This document shows, piece by piece, positions 23,401-32,700 of a stretch of DNA of 64,000 bases. The position numbers and the translations under genes are program-made. Under the pieces are notes generated by a model that was given only the letters and a program-made list of their open reading frames with translations, ran no database searches and was not told the DNA's origin. Position 1 is the first letter of the stretch. Every line of letters starts with the position of its first letter. Origin of the DNA: Apricaphanius iberus (lineage: Eukaryota > Chordata > Actinopteri > Cyprinodontiformes > Aphaniidae); NCBI GenBank assembly GCA_028564705.1, contig JAPXFQ010002669.1, positions 1,974,660 through 2,038,659 on the forward strand, written 5' to 3'.

Positions 23401-24336
23401 GAAGACGACTGACCGGACTTGACTTCATTGACGCATACAAAGTCCTTCACACTGCACTTTTAAGGGAATTCCATGACACGCAACGAATCACTAAAAGAAA
23501 GGTGAGACAGTCATCAGTATAGTTTATATAACAGTATATTTTATATAAATATTACCACAGTGACTAAAGCATTGTCCATGCTTCAAGCACAGTAAGTCAT
23601 TGACTAAAGTTGAATTTTTATCCCCCCCAAATTTGTTTGACATTAACTGCTTGTGTTTGTGTATGAGTCTGACACTATTATGTTTACTGTAGTGCCACTG
23701 TTACACAAAAAAAGTTTAATTTTAGCTTTCAAAATTAAATATGCAGAAAAGAAATGAAATGTGCAAAGCACATTCATGTGAATCACCATATGATAAAATG
23801 TATAACTTTTTGTTACCTTGTGACCTTTCCTCTTGCACCATCCTTTAACCATCATAAACAAACTTTATTTCCCTTACTGCTTGCACTCTCCTGACTTGGT
23901 CAAAGGTCACCACTGAACAGGGCAAGACGACCTAGGCTTTATTGTAATCCAGTAGTTAATGCCTTAAGCAAAATTAACTTCAAGAGCTGGCAAGTGGTAT
24001 ACATGTTACAGTCAAAATAACTAACTATTAATAATAATTCATTTAAGTGAGTCTGGCATATCGAGTAACACCGAAAGACATACACAATTTCTGAAATGCT
24101 GTAAACCAAGTATTGAATGCAGATTTAAAAGACAAGCGTATTTTTTTTAATGTATGTATTACAGATCATTGATGAGAATGGTTTACAATCATTTAGCTAC
24201 AAAATGAGTTATATTACTTATGAATTCTTGTATTTTTCTTAAAGGTGCACCGTATTCTGAAGAAGTGGAGGCAGCGAAAGCAAAGTAGGAGAGGAGTCTA
24301 TGTTGCCTCCATTAAACAGCCATTCCACTTGTAAAA
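20410..24336 (+). pseudogene. Multi-exon DDE-transposase-like gene with C-x2-H motif, frameshifted
   Basis: Coding remnants run in order. An acidic leader (about 20410-20810) is rich in Glu/Asp. At 20976-21449 there is IPQTAWIKLRRTQIKGHF, then CSFAFSGHRVKVCG and FKCTGYCMFSDCPV. At 21780-22146 there is YVTCDHTTASILYFLSSF, VICDGSMVLLQATSMAFC and HHCLSHIMKNAKTLCKK. The two Asp and the C-x2-H resemble the DDE core of MULE-, KDZ- or hAT-type transposases. Later pieces (22236-22440, 22570-22730, 23120-23205, 23340-23500, 24245-24336) appear separated by GT-AG introns and end RRGVYVASIKQPFHL then stop. Frameshifts, one in the A-run near 21928 and others around 20530 and 21450, break the frame. A probable inactive transposase gene. 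Confidence 0.55.
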
Positions 24337-24529
24337 GGTGAGGTTTGATTAGGTTATTTATCGTCACCAAGGAGATATTTGTTTTCACACATTCTTAGTA
24401 AAGTTGTCAGGGCAGCATACATTTAAAAAGGAACAACACGTGGCCATCCTCTTCTACATGTAACAGATAACAAACCCTCTTCCCACATATACCACAGAAA
24501 AGCATATAGACAGCAGCAATTATGACATC

Positions 24530-25300
24530 CATTTTTTTTTTTTTTTACTTTATTTGATTGGGACAGTGCATGTTAATGAACAAAACATGTAGAACATGCA
24601 TGTAAACATGTCGGATTATAGCCAAGGGCTAATTTCCATCCGTAGTCCCACGGGCTAGAATCCCACAGCTCACAACAAAAGCTTACAAAAACATTGCAGA
24701 ATAAAATTTCAGATAACACATCCTCTCACCTCAGTGAACAAGTACACAGGAATAAACATGACAGACAATACACAGGGGTGAAATATAAAAACTACATATT
24801 TTTGTTAAGTGCTGTGATGGCTGAGGGGACAACGCTTCTTTAAAAATGAGCTTTTCTCCAGTCTAGTGCCCTATATCTGCTTACAGATAATAGTGCAGTG
24901 AAGAATTGGTGCAGGGGGTAGTCCAAACTGCTGACTTTAGCATGTGCCAGCCGTGCTATGGCAAATTTGTTTGCTTCTGACAGGTTAGGGTAGAGGAAGT
25001 GGATTATCTTGGATGCTTTGTGTGGGATTTTGAGGAGTCTGTTTTTGCTGGTGACAGCGAGCCGGGTGAAGAAGCAGGGGTGATAGTGCATTAGAATGGG
25101 TTGGATGATGCTTTTGTAGAGGAGCGAGACGAGTTGGGAGTTGTTGCTGAGGAAGTTGTATATCCAGTGAATGTGGAATGGGATAATGTCCATATGTTAG
25201 AGCTTCTTGATGAGCTGGTGGATTGTGTTAAATGCAGAGCTGAAGTCGTCAAACAGGACTGATACAAAGTAGTTTGGTGTGTGGAGATGGTAATGTGAAG
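24530..25300 (-). mobile_element. Truncated LINE with internal deletion
   Basis: On the minus strand, LFDDFSSAFNTIHQLIKKL is the palm motif region of a non-LTR reverse transcriptase. It is followed directly by SLLYKSIIQPILMHYHPCFF and ARLAHAKVSSLDYPLHQFF of the far C-terminus, so the region between, including the YADD box, is missing. The 3' UTR (24535-24670) shares TTTGATTGGGACAGTGCATG and GGGCTAATTTCCATCCGTAG-type sequence with the LINE at 56190-57390. It is inserted near the end of the inner element's transposase-like gene. Confidence 0.75.
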
Positions 25301-25384
25301 CACCTTTGGTAATTGTACTTAGCATGTAAATTTTTTTTTAAAATACCTGCAACTTCCTAATGCTTCTCCTTAAATGAATCAGGC

Positions 25385-26225
25385 AGGTCCAGTGACAACA
25401 ACCAAACCTCCGGCCGATATCCCATCAGCATCAGTGGCAGCCAAGGACCATGGAGACCAAAAACCAGTCACAAAGGACACACAAGGTGCAATTTATTTCA
25501 TTGCCCTTTTTAATGCCAAGGTATGTGATTTGCGGTTGAACGTTTAATGAAATGATTTGAATCGCCCACAATTTTGGATAGATTTAACATCAAATAACAC
25601 TGTTTATTTATCTATGGCCATAATTTGACAACCAAAACTACTATGGTGTGGCTTTTTAAATTAAACCTAATTATTACAAATTATAGCCAGCAGGTGACAA
25701 TACGTATTTTTATGTCCTTACTTATATAATACATAATACCAACTTAAAAAATAAGTACAAATACTTCTTTTGACATGATGATGTCTCAGTTCCATATAAA
25801 TACATTTTATCCAAAAAGTAACTGAATTTATGTAATCCTCGTTGCATGAACCGGCCACCCAAACTGACAAAACATTTTTGTGAGAAAAGACTGATGAAAC
25901 AAATGTCTAAGAGGGAGGGGAGCTGGAGAGGCAATTGTAGGCCAAAAATATTCAGTAAACTAACTTTGTGTTTGTATGCTGTTTGTCTCATAGAAAAGGA
26001 AGAAAATACATACAGCACAAAAGAAAAGGACCCATGGACCACTTTGGACAAAGCACAATCCAAAAGAAGTCATCCAAGCCACAACAATAAATAAACCGGT
26101 ATTCATGCCACAGGACCAAATGCCGAGCACCCTGAAGAACAACACCAGGCTCAGCACTGATGAAACAGATGCTGCCCGTTTTCATCTTTCAAAAAAAAAT
26201 TCCCTGATGTCGATGGCTTTCAATC
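25385..26225 (+). pseudogene. Possible second coding segment of the inner element
   Basis: Two short open stretches follow the LINE insertion. One reads GPVTTTKPPADIPSASVAAK (about 25387-25485). The other is KKRTHGPLWTKHNPKEV then INKPVFMPQDQMPSTLKN (about 25995-26210), Lys- and Thr-rich, preceded by a TTGTCTCATAG acceptor-like site. They may be 3' exons of the transposase-like gene or of a second gene. No domain is recognised. Confidence 0.25.
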
Positions 26226-26878
26226 CTGCCTGATGTATCAGACTCTTCAGCAGGCGGGTATCGTTGGGACACCACAGAAGCCATTTATTCAAGTGCTCAA
26301 TATCAACGACAAACATTGTGTGTGTGTGGGGGGGGTTATATGCATGGGGGTGCAGGCTGTTGGCCAGGTATTGTATGTGCAAGCATTTTTGTCATTGTGT
26401 CGTCATTTTGTTATTAGAGGGGTGTTGTATTGGGAGTGTTCCGTTCAGTTCAGTAAAGTTAGATGATATATCTACTGCTCCACTGAGCACTAATTGCTCA
26501 CTGCAACTACATCAACAACAACAAAGGAAAAGCAAACAAACACATAATGAATAACAGATGACCAACACTAACTGACACTGATAACATGCAGGTATACAAA
26601 AATTCAAAGGAGCCTGGCAGGCAAACAGATGATGGACTGAAAAGGGGTACAGAGAAGGACCAGGATAACGAGTTGATTAGGGCTGCTGCAGGGAGGGCTG
26701 GATGTCAGTAATATGGTCTCTCACACACACACACACATACACACACGCACTCAGTAAAAAAACTCAAGGTCATCGAGTACAAAGCAAAAATGGTGCAATG
26801 AAAGCCAATTCTACAAAAGGTAAGGAGAGTGAGAGGTAGAGATGAGGGGATGTCACAGGACAATGGCCTGAACTGTAT

Positions 26879-27230
26879 TGAGGATTATTAGAACATGGTA
26901 CAGTCAAAGGGCTTCCAAATATCCTCAGAGGTACCTGGGGAGATTTGGAAGAACAAGCAGGGGAGTTTACTGAAAACATTTGAATAATTTTTTTATTAAT
27001 TATTGAAAACTGCTTGCTTAGCCACACAGTGTGTGTTAGGTCTAACTTTAGCATAGGATTACTAGAAAATGGTACAGTCAGAAGGCTTCGGAAGAGACAC
27101 GGAGGTACCTGAGGACATGTAGAACAACAATGCAGTGGAGTTTGCTGAAAACATTTTGATAATACTGTTTTTATGAATTTTTGAAAAATGCTTTTTTTAG
27201 CCATAAAGTGTGTATGGCTAATATAGCCCA
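26879..27230 (+). repeat. Two-unit tandem repeat of about 175 bp
   Basis: GAGGATTATTAGAACATGGTACAGTC (shortened here to GATTATTAGAACATGG) at 26879 recurs as GATTACTAGAAAATGG at about 27056. Both units continue through GGTACCTG-GGA, GGAGTTTACTGAAAACATTT and TTAGCCA-A-AGTGTGT in parallel. Confidence 0.8.
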
Positions 27231-27359
27231 TCCAGATTCAGTGCTTCAATAATTTAATCATTTTGTTTTGATCATTAAAAGGTATGTAGTATACAGCAAA
27301 AAAAAATTCCGACAGGTGTATGTATTTCAACAAATGAAAATAAGAATAAGTAAGATTGC

Positions 27360-27430
27360 TAAGTTTACGAGGTGCACATGAAAGCACCATAAAGCCGCAA
27401 CGAGGTGCACTTGAATGCGCCATGAAGCCG
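27360..27430 (+). repeat. Two-unit 33-bp tandem repeat at the inner element's right end
   Basis: GAGGTGCACATGAAAGCACC and GAGGTGCACTTGAATGCGCC are each followed by ATAAAGCCGC or ATGAAGCCGC. They sit just inside the right terminal inverted repeat, where subterminal repeats are often transposase-binding sites. That role is an inference. Confidence 0.65.
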
Positions 27431-27441
27431 CTCACAGGCTT

Positions 27442-27498
27442 TACCGTACAAGCGATGTAGACGGGCACTCGAATTTTGAAGCGCAGACAGCGTGACCG
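27442..27498 (-). repeat. Right 57-bp terminal inverted repeat of the inner element
   Basis: Reverse complement begins CGGTCACGCTGTCTGC and ends GCTTGTACGGTA, matching the left repeat with six differences. Confidence 0.85.
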
Positions 27499-27599
27499 GA
27501 GACTCCCACTCGTCCCACCGCAGGTGCCTGACAAGGAAAGCAATTATATTTTAATAGAATCATTATCCCCATATAGACAAAGAATCATACAATCGATTA

Positions 27600-28671
27600 C
27601 AAAACACACACACACCTGGAAAGCAGGGCAGCTGTAATCGGGTAAACGACTGACACCGACACTTCTTTTTTACTGCACAGAGCGGTTGGGGCCGACTTCA
27701 GGGCACGTAAAACTGGCAACAGTTCTTCCATGGTGTGTCAGTTGGCATCCGACGCTTTTGTCACCTCTCGGTCTGACAGAACTGCTGCTATGGTCCAACG
27801 TTGCTCGAGCAGGCGTTCAAACATATCATGGATAGAATCCCATCTTGTCTTTACGTACTGGATGAGACGGTGAGGCTCCTTAAGTTGTATCACCCGCTTC
27901 TTCTTGAGCGCCTCAGACGCAACCGTGCTGTGATGAAAAGTGCGAGACAAGACGACTTGCCCCACCGAAAACATTTGTTATGGTGTTCAGTTTGAAGCCA
28001 TCATTGATTGCTAGCTGCAACGTGTGTGCAAAGCATCAGTGTGACTTCCATTCCAGGTGGCGAGAGGTTGGCTATGCCACAGTCCACGGCTGCTGCTCTC
28101 AGAATATTAGCAAGATTTTCGGCGGTATACCTCTCTGGCATGGCGCGTGTCTGCAGGATAACGGTTTTCATTTTCCAGTCCTCAAAATAGTGAGCCGTGA
28201 CAGTCACGTATGACTCTGTAGTGAGAGCCGTCCATGCGTCTGTGGTGATGGCAAGGTGTTCTGCTGCACAGAGCGATTTACGGAGAGACGCAGCCTTATC
28301 CTCATACGTTTTTCCCAAACGCACAGTCGTCATTTTGCGACACGGCACTTGATAATCAGGCACAAGAAAAGCCATTAATTCGCGAAAACCTGCCCTCGAC
28401 AAAGCTGACAGGCAGGACATCTTTAGCTACCATGCTAGTCATTAGACCAGTGATCTTCTCTGCGTTGCGACTGTTCAGCTTTCTCGCTCTGAAGACGTCC
28501 ATACCTACGGCATCGGATGTTTTCTGTCGAGGTGAGCCTGCACCCTGACGTGGATGTGTGGAACGCAAAGTCCTTGCCGCACAATTTTCAGCTCACTACC
28601 TTATTAATTTCGCTAAAACTCCCCCACACCTTGCTCCTGTAATTCGCCACTGCCGCCATGTTGACTGTATC
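27600..28671 (-). pseudogene. Decayed hAT (BED-type) transposase of the outer element
   Basis: On the minus strand the frame starts MAAVANYRSKVWGSFSEIN. A BED finger piece follows, LCGKDFAFHTSTSG. Next comes the hAT core with LAITTDAWTALTTESYVTV, HYFEDWKMKTVILQT and ERYTAENLANILRAA. Then LIQYVKTRWDSIHDMFERLL and LSDREVTKASDAN match the conserved TRW(N/D)S block of ZBED/hAT-Ac transposases. Several frameshifts and stops interrupt it. The C-terminal dimerisation region is not seen; it probably lay where the inner element inserted or has been lost. A functional domesticated gene is unlikely. Confidence 0.8.
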
Positions 28672-28769
28672 GCCGGTCACGTGTGTAGTTGAACGAGGGT
28701 CAAGTGGCGATCCCATTTAGAAAAACTGGTTTTGTTTTATTAAAAATATTTTATTTCATTATGGGAAAA

Positions 28770-28856
28770 GTCCTGTAATGGACTGGCAACCTGTCCTGGG
28801 TGTACCAGCCCCCCGCACCCCTGGAGGACTAAGCGGTTCAGAAAATGGATGGATAT
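28770..28856 (+). mobile_element. 3' tail of a fish RTE-type LINE or SINE
   Basis: CCTGTAATGGACTGGCAACC followed by CCAGCCCCCCGCACCCC and GCGGTTCAGAAAATGGATGG is the standard 3' tail found in thousands of copies in fish genomes. It is inserted near the right end of the hAT element. Confidence 0.75.
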
Positions 28857-29038
28857 GTGAAAAGTGGCACTTTATAATGTGTATTTGAATAGGAAATGGA
28901 ATAAATTAAAAGCCCAAAAAATGCAATTTGGAAGTCCCACAAGCCCCGCTCCCTCGACACTATTTTTTTTGTGTGGAGGGGAGCATGTGTCGAATGTCGG
29001 TCATTTTGTCGACAAAAAGTCCCATCCCTAGTTGCAAT

Positions 29039-29783
29039 GAAACAAATTATGGGGCAGATTCAAAAATAAGTTATTGTTTCTAAAGGCAAACAACCCCATT
29101 TCTGGAAAATAACCTTTTATTTATTAACCATTCATTGTAATGTCAGACAATAAAATTAACTTTTTATACAGAACAGTCCAAAAACAAGACGAAAACAGCT
29201 CGGCAGACACACACACGAGGGAAGTAGGATAGTAAATACAATCGTTTAAGGACGGCTAGTTCGGACCAGCTGACCAATCAGAGCACGGCATGTGACTGGC
29301 ATGATTAGAAACACGGAAGGCCACTGGCAGATTGGGGCATGACTCACGTTTTCCTCAGTTTGTAAACTCACTCACACACACACACACACACACGACCCTG
29401 CATAACCGCAAGCGGCGTACAAAAGAACAGGGAAAGAGAATGGAGACCTCAGAGTTCAGTGTTTGCATTGTTGTCTGCGTCAGCAGCAGGTGCGTAAACA
29501 TGGAGAGCGACAGTAAGATCGATGATAGCAGCAGGTGGACGAAAACGCTTCACTTTCACCCGGACTTGATCCGGCTTTGGATTGGCACGTGAGCGTGCGT
29601 CTCCCACCCCTGCTCTCCACCACGACCGGCTCTGAGAGGCAGAGACGTGCTCACCGACAGCCTGACGTAACAAACAGGCTACTGGCTGTGCTTTTCCTAA
29701 ACACGGATGAGAAAAAAACCCTAACAAAACGGCTGATAAGGCAGAGAGGACGAGCTGAGCTTCTCCAGGAAGACCAGACATGT
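29039..29783 (-). other. sidt2 3' UTR and flank
   Basis: No gene is recognised between the hAT element and the sidt2 stop codon. The stretch holds a (CA)n tract (about 29373-29393), moderately GC-rich DNA (29420-29700) and candidate minus-strand polyadenylation hexamers at 29116-29125. Confidence 0.55.
29116..29125 (-). promoter_or_regulatory. Candidate sidt2 polyadenylation signal
   Basis: Overlapping TTTATT on the plus strand gives AATAAATAAA on the minus strand, about 660 bases beyond the sidt2 stop codon. Confidence 0.4.
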
Positions 29784-32700
29784 TTAGAAGACGTAAATCT
29801 TGTCTCTCTGGACGGTGTCAAGGTCGTCGTCCATGGTGAGGAGGACCTGCGAGGGGAGAGAAAAGGGGATTACGACTCAAACGCTGCGTCAGGCTTTAAA
29901 ACCATCCCATTTTTGTTTATTAAAAAAAAAACTTACCAAGAAAGATCCAAACATAGCGATGGAGGACAGGAAGTGCCAGATGTCGTGGTCGTCAAAGAAT
30001 GACAACAGGATGCATTCTCTGTTATGCTCTCGAGACTCCGCTGGAGTTTTCTGCATCAGGACGGAAACCAGTTAGGCAAAGTTTTTTTTTTTTTCAACCT
30101 GGATCTCATTTATAGCAAATACTACATTCATTTACTCATCCAGACAAGTTTGAATCCACTTTAAGTCGTTTAGGAAGAGTTTACATCCACTCGCGATCAG
30201 CGTATATCCATTAATGGGAGTCAATCAGGGCAGGAGATTTGCATTATCTGCCCCAAAACGCCTTCATTTAACCAGGTTTTGTTATGAGTAGTGAGCGATG
30301 TTCCCCTGAGAGTTCAGAACGTCTCAGAGATGCTAAGTTATTAGCTTCTGAGGTTTTTACAGGCTTTCAATGTAACCGATTCCAACTTACACGAACGTGA
30401 TTTCAAATTAGTTGCAGCAGCCCGAGACTACAGCTGTAGTCCGCGTAGGTTGCTGAAAGGGAGCCTGTAGAAGCTGATGTTAGTCCAATTGGTAATTTGG
30501 TTTGGAAACGCGCAAATGCAAACTATTTTGATGTCTGCAGGAGCAAGTCCCCTCTAACCGACCGCCGTAAAGCTCAGAATGAAAGTCCTGCTCAGTTTAC
30601 AACCAGGACGGAGCGTGGCAGTGATGCAATTGTAATTACGCGTTAGAGTAGTTGTATTGTTGCCTCTAAATCCCCCTAGAACAGAACTAAGAAGCACTTC
30701 TGAGACGTTCTGAATTCAGAGGAGAGTAGTGCTAACGATTAATAACAAAACGGTTAAATGAAGACGTTTTAGGGTAAACTCCTGCCCCCATTGACTCCCA
30801 TTATATGGATATACACTGATCAAAAGATATAAACTCCTCCCAAGTAGCTCCGAACTTGTCTGGGTGAGTAAAAGAACATATGTGCTAAAAACAAGGTCCA
30901 TGTTGAAAAAAAAAAAAAAGAACTTTTTACTTTAATACTTCCTTTAGGTACATATTGATAAATGATCTGAACGGCGTGTAGCTGACCTGCCAGGTGCTGA
31001 GTCCCTGGAAAAAGAAGTAGAGCGCGAACCCCCACACCACCGCCGTGAAGAGAATACACACCAACGGCAGACACTTGATTCTCTCCCCGCTCCGCAGCTG
31101 AAGAGACACCAAGAGGACGATAAATCAGACAGATTCGCCACAGAGGGCGCAGCTGGCGTTCCGACCCACGCACCTTCATTATTATGTAGAAGGCGAAGTA
31201 GAGCAGCAGGTTGCAGATGGCGATGGCCAGCAGGTAGGAGGCGAAGTCGTTGGGTCTCTCTATGAGCCCATAGGCGGCACTGCAGAGAGGAGAGCGGCAG
31301 ATGTGGTTGAAGGTTCCAGGATTAGAGCTCCTAATCACAGTCCGACACGGCACGTTTACTTACAGAGACCAGTTGACAATGTTACCCATCACCAGTAGCA
31401 CCATACGGTCCTGGAAGGCAAATAGTGGCAAGAAAACAGCACTTACTGACCAGCTAGTGCTTTACATGCGAGCTTTTATGGTAAGAAAGTGGCAAAAATG
31501 CTTCCATCTCAACTCACGATGTACATGGGTCCGCTGCACTGTCTGATGCAGTCTGTGTAGATGACATACAGAATCCGCCGCAGGACACCAGTGTCTGTCA
31601 AGCAAGAACACAAACAGCTAAGGGAATGAATCAAATAAATCAAAGAAGTTTTACTGGATTAAGTTGAGAAAAATAATATTAAGATGTCCAAATTCATGCT
31701 TTGCTGTAAAAAAATGAAATAAAATAAACCCCCAACTCTGATAATCATAAATGTGACTAATTGTACCATTGAAAGATGGCACCCACAGTGTGCACGGCGA
31801 CACGTTCAGGGCACGGTTCGGCATTGGTTCAGGTAACATTTGTCTGGCTGAACTTCAATGTTAAATTTGCTCGGAGGACTCTCCCCTCAGCTGTGGTGTT
31901 CCCCAAGGCTTGATTCTTTTACCAACTCTCTATATGTTGCCCTTGGGTTCTATTTTGTAGGAAGCACAAGGTTTCTTTTCACCGTTTTGCAGGTGAAACA
32001 CAAATCCTATCTGCCTTTACCGGTAGGAGCTGAGTCTCCGAACCTGTTAGATTGTCTTAGTGACGTGGAGCAGTGCTTGGCCTTGAACTTCTGAAAATCA
32101 AATGACGATAAAACAGAAATAGTTGTGTTTGGTCATTTAGGTTTTCCATAAACTGCTTCTCAGCGCAGGGCTCAGCTGTCCCCTCACTGTAAATCCTAAG
32201 TCAAAGATCTTAGTGTTTATTGATGGCTGTTTTCACTGAACTAGACAAGTCAGTGCAGTGGTACAGTCTTTTCATATCAGACTCCTTGCTGAGATGAAAC
32301 CTTATTCCTCCTGAAGGTTTTTGAGCAGGTAAATCACTTGACAACCATCTGCAGATGGTCCAGAATGCAGCAGTCCGATTACTGACGCAAACAGATCGGA
32401 GAGAACATACGAGTCCAGTGTCGAGGTTACTGCACTGGCTTACTGTATTTTATAGGATCCAGTTCAAGTTACTCTTAGCAGTCTTTTGATCCCTGGAACA
32501 AAACTCAAGTCTGGTGGCAATGCGGCATTGGAATAGTCATTCTGCTAACATTAGAGATACTCAGTCATTTTAAGATGCTTTTAAAGACCAATTTTTACAA
32601 GCTGCCTTTTAACTAAGAGTATACCAAGTATGTTTTTATTGGGATTTCCCAGTCCAACCATGTGATCGGAAATCGGGTCCGATCATGTAGTTTCAGACTC

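Larger units (their letters stand above)
18656..27498 (+). mobile_element. Inner 8.8 kb DNA element of unknown family
   Basis: It is defined by 57-bp inverted repeats at 18656-18712 and 27442-27498 and lies inside a hAT transposon. It contains a TATA-like box near 18830, a plus-strand multi-exon transposase-like pseudogene (about 20410-24336), a LINE insertion (about 24530-25300), a possible second coding segment (25385-26225) and tandem repeats near the right end. I did not find an obvious flanking duplication, so the outer border may be off by several bases. MULE, KDZ or another C-x2-H DDE group are possibilities; I cannot place it with confidence. Confidence 0.65.
18351..29030 (-). mobile_element. 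Large hAT transposon, split by an 8.8 kb inner element
   Basis: It is flanked by identical GTTGCAAT at 18343-18350 and 29031-29038. The left terminus AAGTGATGGGA pairs with the complement of the right terminus, TAGGGATGGGA. Both ends have subterminal GTGTCGA and TTTTTGTCGA motifs. The right arm (27499-29030) carries a decayed minus-strand hAT transposase gene. The left arm (18351-18655) is only 305 bp. The 10.68 kb span is mostly the second element at 18656-27498. Confidence 0.85.

Noticed and set aside
26879..27230. Repeat pair considered as a CRISPR-like or LTR structure
   Set aside because: There are only two diverged adjacent units, with no spacers and no retroviral primer site; it is a simple tandem duplication.
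27738..28671. Domesticated ZBED-like host gene
   Set aside because: The frame is broken by several stops and frameshifts and lies within recognisable hAT ends, so it is a dead transposase.
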